A stretch of DNA of 64,000 nt from Bos javanicus (lineage: Eukaryota > Chordata > Mammalia > Artiodactyla > Bovidae): assembly GCF_032452875.1 (NCBI RefSeq), contig NC_083869.1, forward strand, positions 77,866,501-77,930,500. The letters are read 5' to 3'. The position numbers were made by a program, and so were the translations under genes. Each line of letters begins with the position of its first letter. The first letter of the stretch is position 1. Below the pieces are notes generated by a model that had not been told where the DNA came from, ran no database searches, and worked only from the letters and a program-made list of their open reading frames with translations. Positions 33,325 to 44,369 of this stretch are shown here, in pieces.

Positions 33325-35669
33325 TCATTACCCAGTTTGAAAGGATATTTTAAAAACTGTTTTATATGATTAAGCACACTGAATTTTCTTTTTCTATAAA
33401 ATATATGCTTGTATCTCTAACCAATTTTCTATCTAACATTTTTTACCATATTCTTCTCTCTTTTAAAATATTAGTTTTGTATCTTAGGCAAGGTAAATTT
33501 TTGTCAGTGATATAAGTAATAAACATGGAAGTTTCATTGCCATATTTAAGTCTCTATTATTAATGCTACTGAGAAGCAAAGAAAGATAAACAGTAAAGAA
33601 AATCTTAAAGAAATCTCATTTTCCGGAATACCAGCTAATTGAGAGTTCCAAACTGAAGAAGTACAAACATAAATGCTTACACTGTATCATTACTTCAGTT
33701 TATAAAACAAGGGATGCAGTCTGCCAGATAAAGAACAGAAATTCTAAAGGCAGAGAAGTTTATATTTTTGTGGGATTCTTGAATAAATGAAAAAAATTTG
33801 GGGAGACAGTGAATCAGAAGAGGCAGTAAAGTGCTTGTAAGACTATAGAATACTTGAAATACACAAATGTGTTATAGGTCTGTCAAATGACCTGTATAAC
33901 AGCAACACAGAAAAACAGAACACCCAGGTAAAGCATTATTTATTCTCCAGAAAATAGATATTAGAGCATCGCAGTTTCTAACCTCATTAATACAGACAGG
34001 GTTTTTAAAAGTTAGATAGAAATTTTGAGTGAAAACTGGGAAGACAAATCTCCATTATATTTTTAATCTTGCTTCTGAAAGGAGATTGCTCTTATTTCAT
34101 GGGCCTTAATATTTAATAAAATTTTTATTTTTGCTTTATCAAAATCAGAGAGAAAAGCAATCTGAGTTATCTGAAGAAGTATTATTAACCTTTATTTTTT
34201 AAGCCTGGATCTGGATAATATTATGGATTGCATCAAGTGCTATTTGGGATTGTGAATGATGCTCTTTCTCAGATAGAACATGTTTTTTAATGAAATTTGA
34301 TTCCACTGTGTGTTGGATTGGAATGTCAGAATTTCTCAAGAGCTTCAGACAGCACTTTCTATAAATGTTGTAGACTGCAATACACAAACACAGCAGATAT
34401 AAATTAGAGAATCATGGTATTTTTTTGTTTGCTTGTTTTTTATCTGAAAGGGAATTTGGAATCTTTCACTTTAACCTCCTAATAACCAGTGACAAAATAA
34501 ATTAGTCCAGTAGGTTACACTATGTTGCTCTAAGCACAGTGCTATTTCTTGGAATAGTAAAGACAATTTAGCTCTCTCAGCTCAAGTATCTTAAATGCGA
34601 TTTCAATATGATTTTCTTCCACATCAAGTTGTTCATCCTGAATATTATTCAGTAAATATTATCAGTAAATATATTATTATCAGTAATAATTATTATCAAG
34701 AAATATATATATTAGAGTCAACCTTTACCATAAATCTAAGACATGTCCATAGAATTTATGTGTATAATAGGAACTATCAATGTGGTCCTTCAAGTAACTT
34801 TCAAATTTAAATGCTACAAATGTCCGCATTTTAACAGGCAAAGCCCAGAGGGATAAAACTTTGATAACTAGTCCATGCTGGAGCTAGAATCAAAATTCCA
34901 AGCCTGACCAGTTTCAATTCACCATCCCACTCACAACCTCATCGTTATAATTAAGTTGGATATTTCCTTTTAATCTTGGGACCTAAAGATAGCAGAGGAA
35001 AGGACATGCCCCAGTTGGTATTAAGATATTTGGAATGAAAGAACTCTACAGCTAGGCAGTCTGATGTAAGATCTCACAGTTGGTGCCTACAGCAGGCTTT
35101 GTATTCATCTGTATTCATTAGTGGCATTTAAGACATCAAAAGAATTTTAAGAAATACCACAGTTAACTTAAAAGACAGAGAACTAAACACAGAGTTTTCA
35201 CTGGTCAGCGCTTCAAACATATCATTTTGATGGTCTAATAATGCCTCTGTGTATGAAGGTGACATATGAACTGAAGTTCTTCACATAACATTGTAGACAT
35301 CTGTAGATCCAACACTAGACTCTGTTGCTCCATTCCTGATCAATGGTAAAAGACTGACCATAGCTCTGAAATAATACAGAATTCACTGGCTTTCTAGAGT
35401 TCAATATCCATTTTGCTTTGTCATTATTAGTGTCCTAACTGCCCTGCTAACAAAGGCCTACCTTATAGCTTTTGGAGCTGAAATGGTCCAGAATCAAAAG
35501 CAGAATTCTATCCTTAATTATGTGTGCACCTGCTCCTTCTATTGTGAAATGTGGAGAGGATGGTGAGCAGGAATACACTGATCATGACCAAACGGCTCAA
35601 GTTGATATAACTTGTGGTAAACTTGCTATAATGGTTTTATGTCCCAAAAGTGAGAATGTGAAATTGTAA
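33325..35669. other. Single-copy AT-rich DNA
   Basis: About 2.3 kb with no young transposon or gene. A small AT-rich tandem array lies at 34637-34715 (unit about 'atcagtaaatatatt'). 34835-34915 weakly matches antisense MIR ('ggagctagaatcaaaattcc'). Confidence 0.5.
34637..34715. repeat. AT-rich imperfect tandem repeat
   Basis: Several degenerate copies of a 'tattatcagtaaatat' type unit in succession. Low complexity, no further significance seen. Confidence 0.7.
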
Positions 35670-35746
35670 TGAGTTAAATAGAGCACAGGCCTGAGGTCAT
35701 ATAAACCTGGCTACACACCAAGACTTGTGACTGAAACTGAGCAGGA
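35670..35746 (+). mobile_element. MIR SINE head fragment
   Basis: 'gagttaaatagagcacaggc' then 'atataaacctggctacac' follows the 5' half of MIR. It is broken off by the BovB that follows. Low identity. Confidence 0.45.
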
Positions 35747-36211
35747 CATCACTTTGCCAACAAAGGTCCGTATCATCAAAGCTTTGGTTTTTCCAGTAGT
35801 CATGTATAGATGTGAGAGTTGGAATGCTGAGCAACAAAAAATTGATGCTTTCAAATTGTGATGCTGGAGAAGACTCTTGAGAGTCCCTTGGATTGCAAGG
35901 AGATCAAACCAGCTCATCTTAAAGGAAATCAACACTGAATATTTATGGGAAGGACTGATGCTGAAGCTGAAGCTCCAATATTTTGGCCACTTGAGGCAAA
36001 GAGCCGAGTCATTGCAAAAGACCCTGATGCCAGGAAAAGCTGAAGGCAAAAGGAGAAAGGGGTGGCATAGAATGAGATTGTCAGACAACATTGCTGACTC
36101 AATGGACATAAATTTGAGCAAGTTCTGGGAGATAGTGGATGACAGGAGAGCCTGGCATGCTGCAGTCCATGGGGTCACAAATAATCATACACGACTTAGA
36201 GACTGAGCAAC
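35747..36211 (+). mobile_element. BovB LINE, 3' ~465 bp
   Basis: Sense BovB C-terminal segment and tail: 'ccaacaaaggtccgtatcat' near 35757, a 'gagtcccttggattgcaagg' block near 35880, and the end 'gactgagcaacag'. Stops break the frame. Strongly truncated and moderately diverged. Confidence 0.92.
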
Positions 36212-37035
36212 AGTCCCAACCTCCCACTCCATCCCTCCCTCACACCTTTTGAGGCAATTGTCTTTTGATATGAGACTAGAGAGACAGGTAGGCCAGCAGA
36301 AATTCACAATGCCTGGTACATTTTGGCTGCCCAATTAATAAGAGCATTAAAATAAACAATACAAATATTCAAGATACCAAGGGTTCACAAAATCAAAACA
36401 AAGTAATGATGACTAGTTTTCTGGGTGGTTGATCAGGAAAACAACAGCTCATCCAAATACTTCAAACAGAAGAAATTTAATGCAGAAAATCAGTTATATG
36501 ATGATGGAGACCAGAGATCTACCTAACTATTAACAACACAGGAAACAAATACTACTAAAAATGGAGGTACTAGGAGAGGAGACAGCTTCCTGAAACCTGG
36601 CATACTGGACTACAACTTTGTCGTCTAGCAAGTCTGGGAACCATAGTGGAGGACTTATAGTCTCTTCTGCAGAACAGACTCACACTCAGCTGGAGGCACC
36701 CTTCCAGTCACCCTTCTGCATCTCGCATTGGCTGAACTCCCTGGAGAGTAAGTTGGCAAAGCCTCCAGGCAAATGTGGTTTCTGTGATAGAGAATAGCAT
36801 AGCCAAAATAAGGAAACAGACCTGAGAGCAGTCTGACAGATAGTCCCTACAAAATCCTTTCCTAATGCAAGAAGGATGCTAATTCTAGCTCCTTCTCATT
36901 ACATGCTGCCAGTACATTTGACCACTAGCGCCCAATCTTTGTAACAGTTATGAAAAGACATGCTCTATTACACAGGTAAAATATCTGTTTCTAATGCTAT
37001 GACATATGTGTTTTACACTATGCTATATATATTTA
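36212..37035. other. Unassigned DNA, possibly an old repeat
   Basis: No gene recognised. 36420-36900 has the feel of a degraded interspersed repeat ('gaagaaatttaatgcagaaa' and similar), but I cannot name a family. Confidence 0.4.
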
Positions 37036-37036
37036 T

Positions 37037-37113
37037 TGGAGAAGGCAATGGCACCCCACTCCAGTACTCTTGCCTGGAGAATCCCATGGACAGAGGAGCC
37101 TGCTGTATATATA

Positions 37114-37156
<43 letters not shown>

Positions 37157-37160
37157 ATGT
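37037..37160 (+). mobile_element. Bov-A fragment with (TG)n microsatellite
   Basis: A 70-bp sense Bov-A piece (37037-37106, 'aggcaatggcaccccactcc') runs directly into TA/TG dinucleotides (37105-37160, about 20 TG). The microsatellite replaces the rest of the SINE. Confidence 0.88.
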
Positions 37161-37195
37161 CTGTGTTAACAAATTATACTGAAAAACCTCTTCTT

Positions 37196-37338
37196 GTTAT
37201 TATTCAGTCCTAAGTCTTATTTAACTCTGCGAACCCAAGTACTGCAGCTTGCCAGGCTTCCCTGTCCTTCACCATCTCTCAGAGTTTGCTCCAATTCATG
37301 TGCTATCTAACCATCTCATCCTCTGCTGCCCCTTTCTA
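37196..37338 (-). mobile_element. BovB 3'-terminal fragment
   Basis: About 140 bp of antisense BovB ('agcttgccaggcttccctgt' then 'ctaaccatctcatcctctgc'), degraded and 5'-truncated, immediately upstream of the L1 that hosts two more BovBs. Confidence 0.8.
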
Positions 37339-37478
37339 AAGGCCTTGAGAGGAAGGGATAAATTATAAGTTTGTTAGATATGCACAGCAAAATATATACA
37401 GTAGATAACCAAAAATGACCTACTGTATAGCATGAGGAACTATATTCAACATTTTATAATAACCTACGTGGAAAAATA

Positions 37479-38444
37479 CAGTTAGAACTGTACATGGAAA
37501 AATAGACTGGTTCCAAATAGGGAAAAGAGTACATCAAGGCTGTATATTGTCACCCTGCTTATTTAACTTATATACAGAATACATCATAAGAAATGTGAAT
37601 CTGGATAAAGTACAAGCTGGAATCAAGATTGCTGGGAGAAATATCAATAACCTCAGATATGCAGATGACATCACCCATATGAAAGGAAGTGAAGAGAAAC
37701 TAAAGAGCCTTTTGATGAAAGTGAGAGAGGAGAGTGAAAAAGTCGGCTTAAAGCTCAACATTCAGAAAACTAAGATCATGGCATCTGGTCCCATCCCTTC
37801 ATGGGAAATAGATGGAGAAACAGTGGAAAGAGTGACAACCTTTATTTTGGGGGGCTCCAAAATCACTGCAGATGGTGACTGCAGCCATGAAATTAAAAGA
37901 TTCTTGTTCCTTGGAAGAAAAGTTATGACCAACCTAGACAACATATTAAAAAGCAGAGACATTACTTTGCCAACAAAGGTCCATCTAGTAAAGGCTATGG
38001 TTTTTCCAGTAGTCATGTATAGATGTGAAAGTTGAACTATAAAAAATGCTGAGTGCCAAAGAATTGATGCTTTTGAACTGTGGTGTTGGAGAAGACTCTT
38101 AAGGATCCCTTGGACTGCAAGGAGATCTAACCAGTCCATCCTAAAGGAGATCAGTCCTGAATGTTCATTGGAAGGACTGGTGTTGAAGCTGAAACTCCAA
38201 TACTCTGACCACTCAATGAGAAGAACTGACTCATTGGAAAAGACCCTGACGCTGGGAAAGATTGAAGGCGGGAGGAAAAGGGAACAACAGAGGATGAGAT
38301 GGCTGGATAGCATCACTGATTCAATGGACATGAGTTTGAGTAAACTCTGGGAGTTCGTAATGGCCAGGGAGGTCTGGTGTGCTGCAGTCCACAGGGTCGC
38401 AAAGAGTCGAACACGACTGAGGGACTGAACTGAACTGAACTGAT
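37479..38444 (+). mobile_element. BovB LINE (966 bp) inserted in L1
   Basis: Sense BovB from the region before the RT box to the 'gactgaactgaactgaactg' tail. A 162-codon frame (37547-38035) spans the RT motif 'LRYADDITHM' with YADD intact. It lacks everything 5', so it is not functional. Flanked by 'gtggaaaaata' (37468-37478) and 'gtgggaaaata' (38445-38455), a one-mismatch target duplication. Confidence 0.93.
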
Positions 38445-38469
38445 GTGGGAAAATAATCTGAAAAAGAAT

Positions 38470-38835
38470 CAGTTCAGTTCAGTCGCTCAGTTGTGTCCGA
38501 ATCTTTGTGACCTCATGGACTGCAGCACGCCAGACCTCCCTGTCCATCACCAACTCCTGGAGCTTGCTCAAATTCATGTCCATGGAGTTTGTGATGCCAT
38601 CCAACCATCTCATCCTCTGTCATCCCCTTCTCATCTGGCCTTCAATTTTTCCTACTATCAAGGTCTTTTCCAATGAGTCAGTTAATTGCATTAGGTGGCC
38701 AAAGCATTGGAGCTTCAGCATCAGTCCTTCCAATGAATATTCAGGACTGATTTCCTTTAGAATTGACTTTTTTAATCTCATTGATGTCCAAGGGACTCTC
38801 AAAAATCTTCTCCAACACCACAGCTCAAAGTATTA
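38470..38835 (-). mobile_element. BovB LINE (366 bp) inserted in L1, opposite orientation
   Basis: Antisense BovB 3' end, bounded by the perfect 11-bp direct repeat 'tgaaaaagaat' at 38459-38469 and 38836-38846. It lies tail-to-tail with the plus-strand BovB at 37479-38444, separated by 25 bp of L1. Confidence 0.94.
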
Positions 38836-38937
38836 TGAAAAAGAATGATATATACATATGTATAACTGGATCACTTTACTGTACACCTGAATTAACACAA
38901 CATTGTAAATTAAGTATACTTCAATATTTAAAAAAAA

Positions 38938-40287
38938 TAAAGCCTTAGTTTCATTTTCAAATATTTTAAAAATGGCTCTAATTATCATCTCATTTATAAT
39001 AATTAGGGAAAATTTGGAAACCCCAGAAAAGTAGCAGAAAGAAAACTCTGTATGCATCATTTATTATTGATAGTTACAAACTGATATAGACAAGACCCTT
39101 GAAATTTGCCAAGTTACATAGTTTTAGCTATTTGGATGTAATAATAAAAGTATCCTGATTTAATAATTGTGATTTTCTTGGGACATGAGTTTGAGTTACA
39201 CCCTCATATACGAAAATACTTTGTTTGTCAAAAACATTGGACAAGTCTCCAACATACTTATCTAAATACGGTAACTTATTTTTTTTTTTTTTGCCTGTTT
39301 AATGTCAGAAACAGAGTAATTATTGCTACATAAATCTGAAAAAAATTAAGCTTTATCTCACTGTAGAAAATGTAACATTTTAGTAAGTGATACAACATGA
39401 ATAAAAGTTAAAGAATGTTTTCAAATTGCATGAGGAGAAACAGTGAAATGAAAGTTCTCAATGCAAACACATCTTTGGGACTAAAACATGATCTTGGTTA
39501 AATGTTTATTTATAAATTGGAAACTAATTAGAGAATATTCCTGATTAATATTAATTTTATGTATATATTCTAATCTTTTTACATCATTTTTATTTTCAAG
39601 TTTTATATAGTTGGAATAATACTAACTACATTTTATGTGTATAAATGTGGTAGGAAAATGTTATTTTCTAAATTAGCATTATTATCTTTAAAAAAAATGT
39701 TTTTTTCACTCAGGTCTCTGGATTTTGCACCCATTAAGCAAATAGTTTCAGATCTACTTTAAGAACAGGCACTATGATCAACAAATTTTTCCACTTGAAC
39801 AGGGGAAAAAAAAAAATCTTGCTGAAAGCTGAGCTTTATTTTTAGCTAAATGAGAAAACATTTCACAGAGTATTTACTGAAAACAATCAATAAGTCCCTA
39901 CTAGGTATGAGTCGATATATATCAAGTCAAAAGTACACTATTACTTTGAAGCCAATATGTTTTACCAAACACATGGAGAATTTACATTAAAACAAGCCAC
40001 TGACATTTCCAATCTATTTTTTGGCAGTATAACGTACAATTCAAGCAAAATCCTGTGTCTTACTAAATCGCCCAGTAAAAACTGCATTTAGCCAACTTTT
40101 AAGAAAATAATATCTTATTTCATTTGTTTCCAAAAGTCTCCTCAGATTAAATTAGGCCACCAGCTTACCCCAAAGCATCCCTTTTTTCTCCCTTTAACTT
40201 TCAATAAACATGGAGGCATAGGAAGAGAAAAGGGATATTCTAGACACAGACATTAAGGATATGTGCCCTGTGGTGACTTTGAGAGAA
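38938..40287. other. Single-copy AT-rich DNA
   Basis: About 1.35 kb with no recognised repeat, apart from A/T runs (39279-39292 and about 39807-39818). No exon or RNA gene recognised. Confidence 0.55.
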
Positions 40288-40486
40288 AGGATCCCCTGGA
40301 GAAGAAAATGGCAACCTACTCCAGTATTCTTGCCTGGGACATCCATGGGATTCCCTGGGAAATGAATCCATAGTATTCATGCCTGGGAAATCCTATGGAT
40401 AGAGGAGCCTGGCAAACTACAGTCTATGGTTCACAAAAAGTCATTCACGGCTGAGCACACCACCCCCCCCACACACACACACACGG
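40288..40486 (+). mobile_element. Bov-A SINE with internal duplication and (CA)n tail
   Basis: Sense Bov-A in which the 'attcttgcctggga' module occurs twice (near 40326 and 40375), probably a small internal duplication. It ends in a C/CA microsatellite (40458-40486). Confidence 0.82.
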
Positions 40487-41149
40487 TACCATTTTACTCA
40501 GCTTGAGAGACTAAAAGCAAACAAACAAACAAAAAACAGAAGGACATAAAGCTGTGGAAGCAACTTTGACAGAAAATAGAACTAAATGAAAAGGCTCTGA
40601 TAATGTGTTAGAATTCATTGTAAAATTATAGGCTGGGTTGTTTGTTTGAAAATGCTTTATTTGATATTCCAACAAAAAAATAGAGCCTGCATCATCTGAT
40701 AATTCTCTGAGGAAGATAATCTTGACAATTGTGTAAAAGAATGATCAGATAAGGTAGAAGAGAGAGAGAAATACCGGTTATGAGCCTAGTAAAATATTTT
40801 AGGTAACTATTTCCTTAAAAATGTGTTTGAAGGAAATCTAATTTCATAGAATTTTACTACATTTTGCAAGAGGAAAAATTAACATTTCTGTAGCTACAAT
40901 TCTCTTGTGCAAAACCAGACCTAAATAAAGTAAAACATATTTCCTCACTACAGGATATCTAATAAGCTAATAGACACAACAAATATCAAGGAAGAGCTAA
41001 TGGCATGAAGCATGCCCCAAAATGGTATGACTGCGGCAATCCCCTGCAAAGAAATATCTGCAGAATTATTGTTAATAAATTCCTATTTTGCAATAGGTTG
41101 GTCTCTGCGATAAGGACCTCACTGGTTGCTATAGAGAGTACATTCTGGG
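40487..41149. other. Single-copy DNA
   Basis: About 660 bp. No gene or identifiable repeat. Confidence 0.5.
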
Positions 41150-41286
41150 GACTTTTCTGGTGCTCCAGTGGTTGAGATTCTGAGCTTCCACTGCAGGGGG
41201 CCTGGTCAGGGATCTGGTCAAGGATTTAAAGTCTCACATGCTACAGGGCATGGCCAAAATATACTTAAAAATTGATTTAAAAAATA
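41150..41286 (+). mobile_element. CHR-type tRNA-Glu SINE
   Basis: 'ggacttttctggtgctccag' at the left, then 'cttccactgcagggggcctg', a degraded B-box region, 'gctacagggcatggccaaaa' and an A-rich tail. The order fits the older cetartiodactyl tRNA-derived SINE that lacks a Bov-A body. An L1 3' end is inserted in its tail. Confidence 0.75.
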
Positions 41287-41556
41287 TGGACTCTGTGGGA
41301 GAGGGAGAGGGTGGGAAGATTTGGGAGAATGGCATTGAAACATGTAAAATAGCATGTATGAAACGAGATGCCAATCCAGGTTCGATGCACGATACTGGAT
41401 GCTTGGGGCTAGTGCACTGGGACGACCCAGAGGGATGATATGGGGAGGGAGGAGGGAGAAGGGTTCAGGATGGGGAACACATGTATACCTGTGGTGGATT
41501 CATTTTGATATTTGGCAAAACTAATACAATTATGTAAAGTTTAAAAATAAAATAAA
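41287..41556 (+). mobile_element. L1 3' UTR fragment, young bovine type
   Basis: Starts 'tggactctgtgggagaggg' and ends with 'tttggcaaaactaatacaat' and an A-rich tail, the usual young L1 3' end. Direct repeats 'atttaaaaaata' (41275-41286) and 'atttaaaaaaata' (41557-41569) flank it. A further ~45 bp (41570-41615, 'acaacattgtaaatcaacta') looks like an older L1 terminus. Confidence 0.9.
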
Positions 41557-41863
41557 ATTTAAAAAAATAATACAACATTGTAAATCAACTATACTAAACA
41601 ATAAAATAAACTTTTTAAAAAAGAAAAAAATCCATGATAAACAAACAAGACCAAATTTTTTTAAAAAATAAAGAAAAAAAAAGTACATTGTGTGTTGCTG
41701 ACTTTTGTGACTTCAGTTTCTAAAAATCTGGCATAAATTGTATCCTCCAGAGATATTTATTGAATGAAATTGACAGAAGGATCTAAACCAGAAAGATATA
41801 TAAATGAGAACAGGATTGGAAAAAATCCAGCTTGCATTTGCCTTGTTCTCTGCATGACATTCG

Positions 41864-42137
41864 GAGAAGGCAATGGCACCCCACTCCAGTACTCCAGCCT
41901 GGAAAATCCCATGGACAGAGGAGCCTGGAAGGCTGCAGTCATGGGGTCGCTGAGGGTCGGACATGACTGAGAGACTTCACTTTCACTTTTCACTTTCATG
42001 CCTTGGAGAAGGAAATGGCAACCCACTCCAGTGTTCTTGCCTGGAGAATCCCAGGGATGGGGGAGCCTGGTGGGCTGCAGTCTCTGGGTTGCACAGAGTC
42101 AGACATGACTGAAGTGACTTAGCAGCAGCAGCAGCAG
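41864..42137 (+). mobile_element. Bov-A2 SINE
   Basis: Two Bov-A monomers in sense (41864-41988 and 42004-42119) joined by a 'tcactttcact' linker, ending in (AGC)n at 42121-42137, the defining terminal microsatellite. A full-length, relatively young copy. The target duplication is only weakly visible. Confidence 0.95.
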
Positions 42138-43044
42138 AGAGTATGATACTTGAGCATGTTAAACAAGGTAATACTCTTGAAGTTCTTTGCTGTGTCTTCA
42201 ATGAATGGATTATAGGCAATTATGTTTCAATAAATAGAACTAGAGACATTCCAGAATCAGTTTTGGCCTGGAAAAAATAAAAAAGTATAAATGTCTTCTC
42301 AACAGGGTGATTAGATGCTAAAAATCATCAATGTGGTGAAAAACAAAACCAAACATTTTAGGTTCAGGAAGAAGAGGTTTAGTCTGAAATCTCTGGTTAG
42401 TTTCAATATACAGTCAGTGTTGACAAAATCATTTAACTGCTATGAAAAACCTATCAGTCTTTGTTGGCTAGGTAATTTATTAAATACACCTTCTCATAAA
42501 ATCCTTAGAAGAATCCTATGAATTATTGTGTTCACAATTGTTTCAGCCAGCTATGATGTTTTAGAGAAACAAAAATGCATGTTTATTTTCTGTGACCAGA
42601 ACAATTCCAATTTTGATAGTGAATGAGAAGCCCACATACAAAGTACATTTGGGAGAGTAGTAATTCACTGTGGTTGCAGTAGAGATTTTGAGGGAGAGTG
42701 TGGGAAGAGATATGGATGTAAGAAGAACACAGAGTATTGAATCTGGATAGATTGTAACCATATTGTGAAGGCAGTAGAAGCCAGGTTCAGGAATGTGCAC
42801 TTACTCTTTCAAAGAAGTCATAGCTATTGAGTGATTCTGAACTAGATGAAAACAATATGGGAGTGATTTTCTTTTGAAGACTGAATCCGATCATGGTTGT
42901 TTGTAGGTGACCTTTGATCAGATCAACTAGATATGCTTCCCAGCTCCATGTCGAAATTGTAACACTAAGTTCAAGAGTTTTTCTTCCCCTTAGCATTTGG
43001 CACATTCTGCAATTTTCTTTTAGAAACAAACTAACCCAAGTTAG
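42138..43044. other. Single-copy DNA
   Basis: No gene recognised. 42475-42560 has a weak antisense MIR resemblance ('tcataaaatccttagaagaa'). Confidence 0.45.
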
Positions 43045-43250
43045 TGTTCAAAGCACTGTGCCCTGGAGCTAGGTTACCAGCCTGCCACTCACTAGCTATG
43101 TGGCCTTATTTAAGTTAGTTAACCCTCAACACAAATTTTTTTCATCAGTAAAATAGGATGTTGCTTCTTCCCTTTTAAGGGAAGGTAAAATTAGCTAACA
43201 GAGGCAGAGTGCCTGGCAAAAAGGTAAACGCTCAAAATAGCTAGCTGGAA
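43045..43250 (+). mobile_element. MIR SINE
   Basis: A good sense MIR: 'ctgccactcactagctatgt', 'ggccttatttaagttagtta', 'ttcatcagtaaaatagga' and the 'gtgcctggcaaaaaggtaaa' end with 'cgctcaa'. Nearly complete from the core to the 3' end. Confidence 0.85.
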
Positions 43251-43337
43251 TGTGTATAACTATTATTGCAATCCTGAAATATTTCTAGTCAACCTGTCAT
43301 ATTTTCACAAGACTTCCTCTTGCAAAGATTTATCTTC

Positions 43338-43531
43338 CAAATATAATTGTCCCTTAATATTCACTGGAGATTGGTTCCAGGACCCCACCCCCTGCACATT
43401 CCAAAGACTGCAGATGCTCAAATTTGTTTTATGAAACAAAGAAGTACAGGATTATCTATATCCACAGATTCCACATCTGCAGACTTAATCAATTGGAGAG
43501 CTATTCCCATGGATACAGAGAGTTGATTATA
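43338..43531. mobile_element. Tigger/MER2-type DNA transposon remnant
   Basis: Left end 'ttgtcccttaatattcactg' with 'ggagattggttccaggaccc', and right end 'atggatacagagagttgatt', match the terminal inverted repeats of Tc1-mariner (Tigger-like) elements; the interior is short, with 'ccacagattccacatctgca' between. A non-autonomous fossil with no transposase. Confidence 0.75.
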
Positions 43532-43579
43532 GTCTCTTGGATTTGAACTTTATCTCTATGACCTTGTTCTCATAGATAC

Positions 43580-44215
43580 TATTTTAAAAGGACATACATT
43601 TCCATATGCAGAATCTAGAAAAATGGTGCAGATGAACCTATTTACAGGGCAGGAATAGAGATGCTGATGTAGAGAATTAATGTGTTGACACAGGGAGGGA
43701 AGGGAAGGGAAGGTTGGATAAATTGGGAGAATGGGATTGTCATACATACACTGTGCATGTGTGCATGCTAAGTCACTTTAGTTCTGTCTGACTCTTTGTG
43801 ACCCTATGGACTGTAGCCAGCCAGGCTCCACTGTCCTCCTCTGTCTCTGCCAGGATTCTCCAGGCAGAATACTGGAGAAGGTTTCCAGGAGCTCCTCCAG
43901 GGATCTTCCCAACCCAGGAATTGAACCTGCATCTCTTATGTCTCCTGCACTGGCAGGTGGGTTCTTTACCACGGGCCCCACATGGGAAGCCCCATATATA
44001 CACTACCATGTGTAAAATAGGTAACTAGTGAGAAGCTGCTGTATAACATAGGGAGCTTAGCTTAGTGTTCTGTGATGACTTAGAAAGGTAGTATGAGAGG
44101 ATGGAAGGAAGGTCCAAGAGGGAAGGGATATATGTATGCATATGTTTGATTTATTTCATCATGCAGCAGAAACTAACAACACTGTAAGATAACTACACCC
44201 CAATTAAAAAAAAGA
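43580..44215 (+). mobile_element. L1 3' end, interrupted by a SINE
   Basis: Sense L1 at 43580-43752 ('tggtgcagatgaacctattt') continues at 43993-44215 ('ccatgtgtaaaataggtaac' to 'aactacaccccaattaaaaa'). The gap is the Bov-tA at 43753-43992. 5'-truncated and moderately diverged. Confidence 0.88.
43753..43992 (-). mobile_element. Bov-tA SINE nested in L1
   Basis: Antisense full-length copy with the Bov-A tail at the left and the 'ccacatgggaagcc' head at the right. Flanked by 'catacatacact' (43741-43752) and 'catatatacact' (43993-44004), an 11 of 12 target duplication. The B box is degraded. Confidence 0.93.
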
Positions 44216-44369
44216 GATATAAATTCCCAGAAAGATCACAATTACTAAGCTTTACAAATTTTTAAATTGTAACTTAAATATTTTTGTGGTGTTTTGCTTT
44301 CCTTTTTCTCAGTATCTGTCCCTTCTGTTATGGGCACACATTTTATCAAATTACTATCATTTCTGTCTA

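Larger units (their letters stand above)
37350..38937 (+). mobile_element. L1 3' end split by two BovB insertions
   Basis: Three L1 pieces are collinear: 37350-37478 ('gacctactgtatagcatgag' to 'ttataataacctacgtgg'), 38445-38469 ('gggaaaataatctgaaaaag') and 38836-38937 ('gtataactggatcactttac' to the A tail). Joined in order they give a continuous L1 3' UTR and tail. The gaps are occupied exactly by two BovB elements with target duplications, so the L1 is the oldest of the three. Confidence 0.88.

Noticed and set aside
37762..38331. 189-codon minus-strand frame
   Set aside because: Antisense shadow of the sense BovB at 37479-38444.
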